A stretch of DNA of 38,230 nucleotides, taken from assembly GCA_036505295.1 (NCBI GenBank), contig DASXTQ010000025.1:1-38230 (forward strand), in the 5' to 3' direction. Origin of the DNA: WS-7 sp036505295. Lineage in GTDB: Bacteria; Eisenbacteria; RBG-16-71-46; SZUA-252. Below, piece by piece: positions 16,329 through 24,936 of this stretch; the stretch's first letter is position 1; each line of letters starts with the position of its first letter. A program made the position numbers and the translations under genes. A model generated the notes under the pieces. That model saw only the letters and a program-made list of their open reading frames with translations. It had not been told where the DNA came from and searched no databases.

Positions 16329-17120
16329 ATGTGCACGCTGATCCTGGGCCTGGGCATTCTGGGCCCGGGATCGCTGCTTTTGGGGGCAAACCGCGACGAA
16401 TCGCCGGCGCGGCCCTCGTCGGATCCCGGCGTGCTGGTCCGCGCGCCGCGCGTGGTCGGAGGTCGGGATCTCGTCTCCGGAGGGACGTGGCTCGCGGTGC
16501 GCGAGGGGCGGTTCGTGACGGCGCTCATGAATCGGAAACCCGTCGCGGGTGACCGGCGGGATCCGACGACGCTGCGATCGCGTGGGATGCTGTGTCTCGA
16601 CGCGGCAGCGCGGGGCGCTCCCGGGGGTGAAGGCCACGGCGGCTCTTCCGCCGATTCGCACCTCGATCTCGCCTTGCGGCTCGTGGAGCGCGACCCCTAT
16701 GCGCCGTGCACCTTGGTTGGAGTGGGCGTGGACGAGGAGGCCTGGGCTTTGCAGGCAGGTCCGGACGAGCCCCTCGTTCGCGCGATCCCCCGAGGCTGGC
16801 ACGTGATCACGCATCGGGACGTCGACGATCCGAGCGAGCCCAGAACGAAATGGCTCCTGGAGCAGATCGGGGAGCGGCGTCCTTGGTCGGTTGATGAGGC
16901 GTTCGGTCTGATCGTGGGCTACCTTCGCTCGCACGGCGAGGGCGGGACTCCCCCCGTGTGCCTCCATCGCGACCGATTCCCAACCGTGTCGAGCAGCATG
17001 CTCGCATTGGGGATCAGTGGTGGGCCGCGCTACCTCCACGCGCCCGGTCCTCCCTGCGTCACCGAGTACCGCGATTACTCATCGCTTCTTCAGACGGGAG
17101 GAGACGCAGGTGACCGGTAA
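16329..17120 (+). CDS. NRDE (TANGO2-like) family protein
   Basis: 263 aa. The N-terminal MCTLILGL followed by LLGANRDESPARPS is the defining signature (the NRDE motif) of the TANGO2 family. WLAVREGRFVTALMNRK and the late FPTVSSSMLAL also match. Cys2 would be exposed after Met removal, as in Ntn hydrolases, but activity in this family is not established. Human TANGO2 has been linked to lipid and heme handling; extending that here would be speculation. The start is fixed by the conserved MCTLI although the ribosome-binding site is weak. Its 3' end overlaps the next gene's GTG by 11 nt. Confidence 0.87.
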   Translation: MCTLILGLGILGPGSLLLGANRDESPARPSSDPGVLVRAPRVVGGRDLVSGGTWLAVREGRFVTALMNRKPVAGDRRDPTTLRSRGMLCLDAAARGAPGGEGHGGSSADSHLDLALRLVERDPYAPCTLVGVGVDEEAWALQAGPDEPLVRAIPRGWHVITHRDVDDPSEPRTKWLLEQIGERRPWSVDEAFGLIVGYLRSHGEGGTPPVCLHRDRFPTVSSSMLALGISGGPRYLHAPGPPCVTEYRDYSSLLQTGGDAGDR

Positions 17121-17685
17121 GTTTGTCGTCCTGTCCTACTACGCGTATTTCGCACTCTTCCTCATGGTCGAGTTCGTGTTCACTCGATTCCGATTCGGCT
17201 CCGGCAGCAAAGGCACCCGGGAGGAGAAGCTCTCCTTTCTCTTCTTCTTCGTCGCGCCATCCGTGGGGATGTTTCTCTGGATGATGCTTCTCAATCGGGA
17301 CCGCGTTCCGGCCAACCCGTCCTGGCCGCAGTGGATTCTGGGCTACGCGGTCGGGCTCACTGGATTCGTGATCCGAATCATCGCCAAGCGCACCCTGGGG
17401 AGGTTCTTCACGGTGCGCCTCCAGCTTGAGAAGGACCACGAGATCGTGGATCAGGGGATCTACGGCGCCGTACGCCATCCCCTTTACCTCGGTTTCATCC
17501 TGGAGTGGGTGGCTCCCCCGCTGATCCTCGGCAGCCCCGCGGGATTTCTCTTCGTCACGCTACCGATCGTGGTCGGAGTGCTCCTGCGGATTCCACGTGA
17601 GGAGGCCCTGCTTCAGGAGGGGTTCGGGGAGAAGTACCGCGCCTACATGGGTCGGACGAAGAGGCTGATCCCCGGGGTGTGGTGA
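17110..17685 (+). CDS. Isoprenylcysteine carboxyl methyltransferase-family membrane protein
   Basis: 191 aa with about four or five hydrophobic helices. The family motif GIYGAVRHPLYLGF lies at about residues 117-130, and the EEALLQEGFGEKYRAYMGRTKRLIP ending (in which the Glu and Tyr positions are conserved) is typical. Such proteins methylate small or lipid-like substrates in bacteria; the real substrate is unknown. GTG 17110 has AGGAG six bases upstream and sits inside the end of the NRDE gene, indicating coupling. Longer open frame to 17017 shows no similarity. Confidence 0.84.
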   Translation: MTGKFVVLSYYAYFALFLMVEFVFTRFRFGSGSKGTREEKLSFLFFFVAPSVGMFLWMMLLNRDRVPANPSWPQWILGYAVGLTGFVIRIIAKRTLGRFFTVRLQLEKDHEIVDQGIYGAVRHPLYLGFILEWVAPPLILGSPAGFLFVTLPIVVGVLLRIPREEALLQEGFGEKYRAYMGRTKRLIPGVW

Positions 17686-17727
17686 GGCCCGGTCGCGCGC
17701 CTCACCAGCGGGCGCGCACCCCTGAGC

Positions 17728-17747
17728 AAGCCCGGATTCCTGGGCTT
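17728..17747. terminator. Bidirectional hairpin between converging genes
   Basis: AAGCCC and GGGCTT, extended inward by G-T and G-C pairs, give an 8-bp stem with a 4-nt loop, placed exactly between two converging stop codons. No T-tract is seen on either strand. Confidence 0.45.
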
Positions 17748-20011
17748 CAAGGCCGACGCTTCTTCACATCGGCCAGCGTGAAGTCTAGGTCGGGCTCGGC
17801 GTTGTCGCCCTGCAAGTACCGTGTGATGCTTTCCTCCATCTGTGGTGGAAACGACGGTGCCGGTCCAACGATCTGGTCGCCGTACACCTTCAGCATCACC
17901 TCCTGAAACACCGGAAGCGCAACGCGCCCGCCGGTTTCCTTTAGGCCGAGCGACCGGCTGTCGTCAAACCCGATCCGGACAGCGACCGTGATGCCGTCGA
18001 CACCGTAGGTCGAGCCCACGAACAGCGCATCTCTGAACCCGTTCGTCGTGCCCGTCTTCCCCATCACGGGAATGGGAAACCCCTGGGCGTCGAGGGCGTG
18101 AGCCGTACCCGACGGGATCCGCACGACGCCCCGCAACCCTTCCTGGATCAAATAGAGCGCGGCGTCGTCGATCGAGATTTGCGCCTCGTGGTGTTCATCG
18201 TCGTTCACCGCGTCTTCCACGCCGCAAACGACGTGCCGAATGACATACGGCTGCGCGAGGATGCCCGAGGCGATCGCGCGGTAGGCCGTCGCCAGCTCCA
18301 GCAACGTCATCTCCGAGGCGCCCAACGCCGTCGGGGCGTAGCGATGCAGCGGGGTCTCGACGCCGAGACTTTGCGACGTGCGCAGGACGCTGCTGATCCC
18401 GATCTGCTCGGCGATCCAAATCGCGACCGCATTTCGCGATTCGGCGAGCGCCTGCCGGATCGGGATCATGCCCTTGAAGCGGCCGTCGTAGTTCGAGATC
18501 CATTTCGGGTGGCGCGTGCCGTCGGGGACGCTGATAGGCTCGTCGGGCACTAGGGTATCGAGCGTGAAGCCGCCTTCCCGAAACGCGGCCAGATAGACGA
18601 TCGGTTTCATGGCCGATCCCGGTTGCCTCAGTGACTGCCTTACGCGGTTGAAATCGCGGTAGGACGTCGCGCGGCCGTGATAGATCTGCCGGCCGCCGGT
18701 CTCGGCCAGAATGCTTCCGTCGTTGTTCTTCAGCACGACGACCGCGCCCTGGATTACGCCGCGCGCCCTCGGATGCCGCTGTTCATACCGCTCCAGACCA
18801 TGCTCCAACGCGTCGTTCGCGATGCGCTGCACCCGACCGTCTACGGTCGAATACACCTGGATTCGTCCCTGCAGGAGATCGTCGATGCTGAGGCTGTCAG
18901 GTTCGGCTTGGAGATCGTTAAGGACGTGTTCGACAACCGCCGATGATTGGAGGATCCGGGGCACACGGCGCGTGAGGACCGGTAGGGCTTGCCTCCCGGC
19001 TTCAGTCATTTGGTTGCGAGAAATGAAGCCATTGGCGGCCATGAGCGCAAGAATCTGGTTTCTGCGGCGCAGGATCGGTGCGGTTACCTTCGCATCGGGC
19101 GCGTAGTCACGAGGCGACTTCGCAATGCCCGCCAGCAGCGCCGCCTTGTCGGCATCATCGGCGGTGAAGGTGGAGAGATGCCGGCCGAAATAGTATTCCG
19201 CCGCCCTCGCGAATCCGTACTGCCCGTGTCCCATGTACACAAAGCTGGCGTAGCGGGCGAAGATCTCCTCTTTGGCGCGGCGTTTCGATCCGAAATGCGC
19301 GGCCATCTGCTCTTCGAGCCACAGCGAGAGCCGGAGCTCCTCGAGCTTCCGGAAGCCCATGTTGACGTTGCGCTCGCCAATCAGCCATGACAGCGCTCGA
19401 GCCTTGAGGCCGACGTTCCGGAGCGTGTAGCTATTCTCCTGTGACGTCAGACGCTGGAGAAAGCAACCGCGCACGAGCTGCTGAGTGATCGTGGATCCGC
19501 CTTGTGGGAAGATCGCCCGCCCACTCGTGTTGTCGTGGCGCCCTCCGGTGGCCAGCCGTTCCGCAAAAGCGCCAATGCGGATCTTGGAGAGCACACGCGG
19601 AATGCTCGAGTAGTCCACGCCGTCGTGGGAGAAGAAGTGCTTGTCTTCCGTCGCCAGGACTGCGCCACGTACGACCGGTGGAATCTCGTCGTACCGGGTG
19701 ATTTTCCGGTACTCCCGGGCGAGCGCGATGAGCGGCTGGCCCTTGGCGTCGTAGACATAGCCGATGGTGGGGAACTCAAACCGGGTGAATGAGTCTAGGT
19801 CGGGCAGATCGCGACGACTCAGATAGATGTGGCGGAGCGCGTCGAACGTGAACAACGCCGCGCCGACAGACACGACAGTCACGATCGCAGCGAGGAGCAC
19901 GTATGCCTGAAACGCGGCCGCGCGGTAGCGCCGGGTCGGTCGCGCGGCGATGACCGCCGCACCCGGCTTCCGGAGCGGGTCGGGCACCAGTTTTGCCGCA
20001 GCCTCAGGCAC
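17747..20011 (-). CDS. Class A penicillin-binding protein (glycosyltransferase-transpeptidase)
   Basis: Bifunctional peptidoglycan synthase, 754 aa, anchored by one membrane helix at about residues 34-55. The GT51 domain has ATEDKHFFSHDGVD (120-133, catalytic Glu122) and GGSTITQQ (171-178). The transpeptidase domain has the SxxK serine in QPGSAMKP (Ser466), SRN (525-527) and KTGTTN (652-657). The segment between GT motifs, with ERLATGGRHDNTSGRAIF, is longer than in E. coli PBP1A and looks like a lineage-specific loop. Starts at GTG 20011 behind GGAGAG. It lies 11 bases after the M48 protease stop, so it is the last gene of a four-gene envelope operon. Confidence 0.92.
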   Translation of the reverse strand: MPEAAAKLVPDPLRKPGAAVIAARPTRRYRAAAFQAYVLLAAIVTVVSVGAALFTFDALRHIYLSRRDLPDLDSFTRFEFPTIGYVYDAKGQPLIALAREYRKITRYDEIPPVVRGAVLATEDKHFFSHDGVDYSSIPRVLSKIRIGAFAERLATGGRHDNTSGRAIFPQGGSTITQQLVRGCFLQRLTSQENSYTLRNVGLKARALSWLIGERNVNMGFRKLEELRLSLWLEEQMAAHFGSKRRAKEEIFARYASFVYMGHGQYGFARAAEYYFGRHLSTFTADDADKAALLAGIAKSPRDYAPDAKVTAPILRRRNQILALMAANGFISRNQMTEAGRQALPVLTRRVPRILQSSAVVEHVLNDLQAEPDSLSIDDLLQGRIQVYSTVDGRVQRIANDALEHGLERYEQRHPRARGVIQGAVVVLKNNDGSILAETGGRQIYHGRATSYRDFNRVRQSLRQPGSAMKPIVYLAAFREGGFTLDTLVPDEPISVPDGTRHPKWISNYDGRFKGMIPIRQALAESRNAVAIWIAEQIGISSVLRTSQSLGVETPLHRYAPTALGASEMTLLELATAYRAIASGILAQPYVIRHVVCGVEDAVNDDEHHEAQISIDDAALYLIQEGLRGVVRIPSGTAHALDAQGFPIPVMGKTGTTNGFRDALFVGSTYGVDGITVAVRIGFDDSRSLGLKETGGRVALPVFQEVMLKVYGDQIVGPAPSFPPQMEESITRYLQGDNAEPDLDFTLADVKKRRP

Positions 20012-20022
20012 TGGACTCTCCG

Positions 20023-21522
20023 TTAGAGATGGGCCGCGCGGCCATTGACCTTAAGGCTGCGCACCATGCGGTCTGAGGTCGGGGCGAGCATGGCGTAGTC
20101 TTTTGCCTGGGCCACGAGGAGCATGTAGACAACGTGCGCGTCCGGGAGCTGACGGGTGGCGACGTTCACCCGCTCCCCGACTCCGGTCACCGGCGACCGG
20201 CCTGAGAGCAGGACGGAAAACGACGGCGCACCGGAGATCGTGCGGCGCTGCTCCGAGCCTGAGACGAGGCTCAAGTGCGGGTTGGCAACCATGACCTGAC
20301 GGACGAGATCGCTCGTCGCTTCCTCGAGCGGCGTCTTCCCGAAGAGCGAGCCGAGGGGATCGCGGTACCGGTTTCCGACCGCACCGTCGAAGGGAACGTA
20401 GTGATTGACCACGAAACCGCAGATGAGATTCTGCCGGCCGGCCGATGTCGGCACGAAGCCGCCTCGCGGGGCGATCGTCACGCCGTAGCCCTGTGACGGC
20501 GCGTACGCGCTCCAGTTGTCCGGATACTTTAGTTCGAAGAGACCCTGGCGCTGCCGGAAGGTGCGGAGGAGTGTGGAGGGCCGCTCGACGGAGATCCCCG
20601 CCGGTTCGGCGGTCGGCTGCGTGCCCTGCGGGGTCGGAGTCTGGGCGCTCGCGAGCTGAGTCTTGGTTGGAGCGGGCGACAGCCGTCCCAGGTCTCCCTG
20701 GATGGTCGCGATGCTGCCGACGGTCGACGCAAGGTGAACAGGCCCCAGAAGGGCCGCCTCCTGCCGGACCCGCGCCTCGCGGTTGACGGGCGCCGGGTGG
20801 TCGCTCAGGAATTGCGCGACCTTGCTCGGGTCGCTTCCCGCCTGCTTGCGCAGGGTATCGAAGAAGCGCACCATCTCCATCGGGTCGTAGCCCGCCTTTG
20901 CCATGATCTGGGCGCCTACGATGTCTGCTTGCGTTTCGGCTCCCCGGGAGTACTTGAGGAAGAGCGCGTTCAACCCGAAGCCGCCCACCGCTCCGACGAT
21001 CTGGCCAGTGGTCGTCTGGGTCTTGCCGCCTAGAAGCCCTCCCAGGATCCCGATGCCCGCATTGGCGATGTATGCCTTCGAAGCCTGGTTCGTCGAATGC
21101 CGGAGTGCGACATGGGCGATCTCATGGGCCATGACCCCCGCGAGCTCCCCTTCGCTCCGCACCTTCTCGATTAGGCCCCGGTGGATGTAGACGAATCCGC
21201 CGGGAAGAGCGAAGGCGTTGATGTCGGAGAGATTCGCGACCTTGAATTGGTAGGCATACTTCGCCCCCGGCGCTTGGGCCGCGAGCCTCGCGCCGAGATG
21301 GGCGACGTACCGTGAGACTTCGGTCTGCGACAACATGGGAATCTGTCGCTCAACCTCGACCACCGACTTCTTGCCGATTTCGACGTCTTGATCGACCGTG
21401 AAGAGATTGAACCCAGGCCGGACGTTGGTCTGTCCCCACGCCGGTCCAACGGCGATGACCAGAGCCACGACCGCGAACCCGAGCGTGCGGAAACCTCTGA
21501 ATTTTCTCATGACGTACCTCAT
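20023..21522 (-). CDS. Secreted M48-family metalloprotease (BepA-like)
   Basis: 499 aa with a signal peptide ending about GPAWG. The zinc motif HEIAH is at about residues 133-137, and the third ligand Glu is in SRGAETQADIVGA. FALPGGFVYIHRGLI just before the HExxH is typical of periplasmic M48 proteases such as BepA/YfgC and LoiP, which degrade misassembled outer-membrane proteins. The C-terminal 170 residues hold a proline-rich linker and a beta-rich domain (GLFELKYPDNWSAY ... YMLLVAQAKDYAML) that is not the TPR domain of E. coli BepA. ATG 21522 was chosen; ATG 21510 is equally possible and also keeps the signal peptide. Its neighbours, an OmpA lipoprotein and a PBP, suggest an envelope quality-control role (inference). 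Confidence 0.88.
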   Translation of the reverse strand: MRYVMRKFRGFRTLGFAVVALVIAVGPAWGQTNVRPGFNLFTVDQDVEIGKKSVVEVERQIPMLSQTEVSRYVAHLGARLAAQAPGAKYAYQFKVANLSDINAFALPGGFVYIHRGLIEKVRSEGELAGVMAHEIAHVALRHSTNQASKAYIANAGIGILGGLLGGKTQTTTGQIVGAVGGFGLNALFLKYSRGAETQADIVGAQIMAKAGYDPMEMVRFFDTLRKQAGSDPSKVAQFLSDHPAPVNREARVRQEAALLGPVHLASTVGSIATIQGDLGRLSPAPTKTQLASAQTPTPQGTQPTAEPAGISVERPSTLLRTFRQRQGLFELKYPDNWSAYAPSQGYGVTIAPRGGFVPTSAGRQNLICGFVVNHYVPFDGAVGNRYRDPLGSLFGKTPLEEATSDLVRQVMVANPHLSLVSGSEQRRTISGAPSFSVLLSGRSPVTGVGERVNVATRQLPDAHVVYMLLVAQAKDYAMLAPTSDRMVRSLKVNGRAAHL

Positions 21523-21559
21523 TGTCGTGGCCTCATGCTGCACTTGAGATGCCTTGGTG

Positions 21560-22243
21560 TCAGCGTGCCGCTGCTTGGCGCCGCGCGTCTTCCTGCAATG
21601 CCGCGCTCGCGTAGATCGCGATCTCGACGCGGCGGTTTTGCTGGCGACCTAGTTCCGTGGTGTTCGACGAGACCGGCTCACGCTCGCCGCGACCTGCCGT
21701 CGCGATGTAGCGCGAGACTCCCTGTGAGTGCAGGTAACGGGATGCGGACGCGGCGCGTTGCTCCGAGAGATTCTGGTTGTAGTCGGAGGTTCCGACGGCG
21801 TCCGTGTGGCCGACGATCATGAGATTTGAGTCGTTGTACTTGCTCAGATTATTCGCCAGCTCGTTCAAATTTGTGGCCGCGTTGCTCCGGACGACGTCGG
21901 AGTCGAAATCGAACAAGAGCCCAGAGGGGAACGTGACCTGAATGCCCTCGCCGACTCGTTCTACGACCGCGGCCGGGACGTTCTGCTTGATCTGTTCCGC
22001 CCGCTCGTCCATCCGGTGGCCGATGATCGCCCCTGCGGCTCCGCCCAGCACGGCGCCGATGATGGCACCCCGCGCCGTCGAACCGGTCTGGTTGCCGATC
22101 ACGCCACCTGCCACGCCTCCGGCGGTGGCGCCGATGACAGCGCCCTTGGTGGCCTTGTTCGTGGAGGAACAGCCCGTCGCGCCCGTCAGCACCAGCGCCG
22201 CCAGGAACGTCGAGAGAATCGTGAGACGCAGATCCCTTTGCAT
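21560..22243 (-). CDS. Glycine-zipper OmpA-family lipoprotein
   Basis: 227 aa. ATG 22243 opens a lipoprotein signal peptide (lipobox region LTGATGC) behind GGAAGG. Residues about 30-75 form a glycine-zipper segment (AVIGATAGGVAGGVIGNQTG, GAIIGAVLGGAAGAIIG). Residues about 115-215 are an OmpA C-terminal peptidoglycan-binding domain with FDFDSDVV, VGHTDAVGTSDYNQNLSEQR and NRRVEIAI. This YiaD-like layout ties the outer membrane to peptidoglycan. Second gene of the operon with the small membrane protein, protease and PBP. Confidence 0.9.
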   Translation of the reverse strand: MQRDLRLTILSTFLAALVLTGATGCSSTNKATKGAVIGATAGGVAGGVIGNQTGSTARGAIIGAVLGGAAGAIIGHRMDERAEQIKQNVPAAVVERVGEGIQVTFPSGLLFDFDSDVVRSNAATNLNELANNLSKYNDSNLMIVGHTDAVGTSDYNQNLSEQRAASASRYLHSQGVSRYIATAGRGEREPVSSNTTELGRQQNRRVEIAIYASAALQEDARRQAAAR

Positions 22244-22319
22244 GATGCCCTTCCCTTCTCGTCGGCCGAAGCCCATCAGGGTCGGACCGGTGTGCGAGGC
22301 GCTGCGGGTATCCGAAGTA

Positions 22320-22466
22320 TCACTCATGGTCGCGAACCGACCGGGTCAGTTGCGAGAGCTCCTCGGTGGCCTTGTTGAAGCGGGTCATCATCCGAAGGGT
22401 CATCATGACAATCGCGAGCAGTCCGACGGTCACTATTACAATGCAGATCTGAATCAGCGCCGGCAT
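22320..22466 (-). CDS. 48-aa single-pass membrane protein
   Basis: One N-terminal transmembrane helix (residues 4-25) followed by a polar helix with a short coiled-coil look (NKATEELSQLTRSVRDHE). It resembles the start of DUF948-type proteins but is much shorter. ATG 22466 has GGAAGG about six bases upstream; a longer open frame to 22607 has no supporting signal. It is the first gene after a putative sigma-54 promoter at 22560-22574 and is 76 bases before the OmpA lipoprotein gene. Not otherwise recognised. Confidence 0.62.
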   Translation of the reverse strand: MPALIQICIVIVTVGLLAIVMMTLRMMTRFNKATEELSQLTRSVRDHE

Positions 22467-22559
22467 GGCGCACCTTCCTTCGAGTGTCGGGCCATGAGGT
22501 TGGGGGGAATCGATCGAAGATCGCGACCTACCGACCCCGCTTGCCCAACGAGGAGCAGG

Positions 22560-22574
22560 GCAAGATCGAGGCCA
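22560..22574 (-). promoter_or_regulatory. Candidate sigma-54 promoter for the OmpA/M48/PBP operon
   Basis: Minus-strand TGGCCT-N5-TTGC, which keeps the GG-N10-GC spacing of -24/-12 promoters and differs from TGGCAC in the last two bases of the -24 box. It lies about 94 bases before the 48-aa protein's ATG. Confidence 0.45.
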
Positions 22575-22698
22575 GCGGCGGCGGGCGACTTTAGGGGCGG
22601 GCGGCAACCGGAGTCGGAGAGAGTTCCTCGCTAGCGGGCGGCGCGAACTCGCCGACCACTGCTTGCCTGATCAGAACCTCGCGCGGGCAGCGCGAGCT

Positions 22699-24042
22699 TC
22701 AGGGCTTGGCGTACAGATGGAGCCGATTGTAGAGCGTCTTGAGGCTGATGCCGAGGATCTCGGCTGCCTTTTTCTTGTCTCCGCCGCATCGCTCGAGGGT
22801 GGCGAGGATAAGCTGGCGCTCCGAATCGTTGAGCGAGACCCCCACGTCGGGGGGCTGATGGACGCCGACCGGCAACGCGGACGATGCTTGCGGCCCGGCC
22901 GTCAGGCCATCGAGTTCGATCACGCCATCGGACATGATGAAGGCCCGATGCAGCTCGTTCTTGAGTTCGCGCACGTTGCCCGGCCAGGGATAGGCCAGGA
23001 TGCGCTCCCGTGCCTTAGCACTCAGGCGTTTGGCCGTCCCCTCGGATTTGTTCATCCCGTCCAGGAATTGGTCCGCCAGCATCAGCGCGTCCTCATCACG
23101 ATCGCGCAGGGGCGGCAGGACGATGGGGAATACGTTGAGTCTGTAGTACAGATCCTCCCGCAACTTTCCGGCCCGTATGGCCTCCTTCGGAGGGCGATTG
23201 GATGCTGCAATCAGGCGTACAGTCACCGGAATGGGTCCCTCCCCACCCACGCGCGTGAGCGTCCCTGACTCGAGCACGCGCAAGAGCTTGGCCTGAAGCT
23301 CAACCGGCATCTCCGTGATCTCATCGAGGAACAATGTGCCGCCTGAGGCGCGCTCGAAGTGTCCCCGCCGCTGTTGGCTCGCACCCGTGAAGCTGCCCCG
23401 CTCGTGGCCGAACAACTCGCTTTCGATCAAGGTCGGCGGGACCGACCCGCAGTCGAGGGGGATGAAGGGCTTGCGGCGCCGGGGACCGAGCTCGACGATC
23501 GCCTGCGCCACCAGCTCTTTCCCGGTGCCGCTCTCCCCCGTGATGAGAACCGTGGCGGCCGTGGGGGCGACTCTCGCGACGAGGTCATAGACCTCCTGCA
23601 TGCGCGGCGAGTTTCCGATCATCTCCCCGAATCGGCCGAATTTCCGCAGCTCGCCGCGGAGCGTTCCGACCTCCTCCTTGAGCGACCGCACGCGCATGGC
23701 ATTGGCGAGCACCGCCCTGAGGCGGACCGTGTCCAGCGGTTTGGTGAGGTAGTCGAGGGCGCCGAGTCGCAGGGCCTCGATCGCCGAATCGACGGTAGCC
23801 ACGCCTGAAATGATGATCACGTCGGTGCCCGGCGTATCCTTGGACCCCTGCAGTAGCTCGATCCCTTCGCCGTCGGGCAACGACAGGTCGGCCACCACGA
23901 TGTCGACCGGCTCCCGGAGAAGATGTTCCCGCGCCTCCTTCAAAGAGCCTGCAGTCGTGACCGCGAAACCTTCTTGTTTCGCGATCTCGGACAGCCCTAA
24001 GAGGAAGTCGCCGTCGTCGTCGATGAGAAGCGCGTGCAGCAT
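22699..24042 (-). CDS. NtrC-family sigma-54-dependent response regulator
   Basis: 447 aa. Residues 1-120 are a receiver with the acidic pair in LLIDDD, phospho-acceptor Asp52 (VVADLSLPDG) and Lys101 in LTKPL. The AAA+ domain has Walker A GESGTGKE (169-176), Walker B GGTLFLDE (234-241) and the sigma-54 contact loop as GSFTGA (216-221) instead of the usual GAFTGA. A Fis-type helix-turn-helix ends the protein (KKKAAEILGISLKTLYNRL). No cognate histidine kinase is adjacent. Target promoters may be the three -24/-12-like sites on both sides of this gene; this is inference from position. Confidence 0.93.
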   Translation of the reverse strand: MLHALLIDDDGDFLLGLSEIAKQEGFAVTTAGSLKEAREHLLREPVDIVVADLSLPDGEGIELLQGSKDTPGTDVIIISGVATVDSAIEALRLGALDYLTKPLDTVRLRAVLANAMRVRSLKEEVGTLRGELRKFGRFGEMIGNSPRMQEVYDLVARVAPTAATVLITGESGTGKELVAQAIVELGPRRRKPFIPLDCGSVPPTLIESELFGHERGSFTGASQQRRGHFERASGGTLFLDEITEMPVELQAKLLRVLESGTLTRVGGEGPIPVTVRLIAASNRPPKEAIRAGKLREDLYYRLNVFPIVLPPLRDRDEDALMLADQFLDGMNKSEGTAKRLSAKARERILAYPWPGNVRELKNELHRAFIMSDGVIELDGLTAGPQASSALPVGVHQPPDVGVSLNDSERQLILATLERCGGDKKKAAEILGISLKTLYNRLHLYAKP

Positions 24043-24434
24043 TCGGTGATCCTCGAGGCCAAAAAACGACGTTTAGGCCTCCGGCGGGGTGGGCCACAAG
24101 TCGGACCCAGCTCGCGAGCCGTTTCACAGCATACCGAAGAGGCCGGTGACGCCGCAAGATTCGTCCGACTCAAGGCTTGGCGCTGCGGGGCACCAGCGCC
24201 GCGGGCGGCCCCGTCGACCCTCCACTACGCTTCACATCGGGGTCCACAGGGCAAGTGAGTTTGTAAGAGCCGGCTGCCAAGAGTTACACGCAGAGCCTGC
24301 ACCGCCATTCTCCGCTCCCAGGGGTCTCAACATTTTCAGTGACTTACGCGGGAACACTCCCTGGCACACGAGTTGCGCTTCATCATTTTGATATCGCAAG
24401 CCACCAACTCGCAGTCCGGCAAAGGGGATGGAAG
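24043..24434. other. Regulatory region between the NtrC-type regulator and lmo0937-like gene
   Basis: 392 bases without a supported gene. It holds the start of the divergent regulator, a hairpin/palindrome GGCGCTG-N8-CAGCGCC at 24179-24200 and a sigma-54 promoter at 24362-24377. The palindrome lies about 165 bases upstream of the promoter, a normal distance for an enhancer of an NtrC-type activator. A CCGGTGA box at 24143-24149 recurs at 25431. Enhancer function is inference. Confidence 0.4.
24362..24377 (+). promoter_or_regulatory. Sigma-54 (-24/-12) promoter
   Basis: TGGCAC-ACGAG-TTGCG matches the consensus TGGCAC-N5-TTGCW at all core positions, with exactly ten bases between GG and GC. 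It is intergenic, 58 bases before the ATG of the lmo0937-like gene and divergent from the NtrC-type regulator gene. Confidence 0.75.
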
Positions 24435-24584
24435 ATGCTTTGGACGATCGTAGTCGTGCTCTTGCTGCTCTGGCTGCTCGGTCTGATGACGTCCTACACG
24501 CTGGGCGGCGTCATCCACGTTCTACTCGTCATCGCGATCATCGTCGTCTTGGTCAGAGTCATTCAGGGCCGGAAGGCGCTGTAA
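24435..24584 (+). CDS. lmo0937-family small membrane protein
   Basis: 49 aa with two hydrophobic helices separated by a GG-containing turn (LLGLMTSYTLGGVIHVLLVI) and the end VIQGRKAL, the recognisable lmo0937-family pattern. ATG 24435 follows a GGGGATGG ribosome-binding region. Role unknown; such proteins are common in environmental and stress-related loci. It is directly downstream of the best sigma-54 promoter in the window. Confidence 0.82.
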   Translation: MLWTIVVVLLLLWLLGLMTSYTLGGVIHVLLVIAIIVVLVRVIQGRKAL

Positions 24585-24614
24585 GCGCCGCATCGGCCAG
24601 ATGGGACAAATGGA

Positions 24615-24830
24615 ATGAAGATCCTAGGTTTCTTACTCGTGGTTTTCGGAGTGCTCGCCCTGGTGTACGGCGGGATCAGCTACAACAGGCAGAGAACCGT
24701 CATCGATGTGGGTTCCTTCAAGGCCACAGCGACCGAGCAGAAGAACGTTCCACTTTCGCCCATCGTCGGAGGAATCGCTCTGCTCGGCGGCGTCCTTCTC
24801 CTGGTGGCCCCCAGGAAGCGTCTCAGCTAG
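24615..24830 (+). CDS. DUF3185-family small membrane protein
   Basis: 71 aa. Two hydrophobic helices (residues 3-22 and 48-65) flank a short polar region with the family pattern GGISYNRQRTVIDVGSFKATA and LSPIVGGIALLGG. The gene begins 30 bases after the lmo0937-like stop and is probably on the same transcript. Function unknown. Recognition is by the overall DUF3185 pattern. Confidence 0.8.
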   Translation: MKILGFLLVVFGVLALVYGGISYNRQRTVIDVGSFKATATEQKNVPLSPIVGGIALLGGVLLLVAPRKRLS

Positions 24831-24866
24831 CGAGTTCGTAGAGACCGACTAGGCAAGCATGGCGGG

Positions 24867-24936
24867 CATGACGGCGACGATGACCATGGTGACGGAGATC
24901 GCGATCACCATGACGGCGACGGCGATCATGGTGACG
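24867..24936 (+). repeat. 28-bp imperfect direct repeat with embedded palindrome
   Basis: Two 28-base units (24867-24894, 24909-24936) differ at three positions and have a period of 42 bases. Between them CATGGTGA (24885-24892) and TCACCATG (24905-24912) form an inverted repeat, and GATCGCGATC (24897-24906) is a perfect palindrome. A 31-codon ORF (24859-24954) covers both units in frame, but has no convincing ribosome-binding site. It could be a small gene, an mRNA structure or a protein-binding site. Confidence 0.5.

Noticed and set aside
15780..17039. 419-aa minus-strand open frame
   Set aside because: Covers two well-supported plus-strand genes (citrate synthase and NRDE protein) and has a low-complexity translation.
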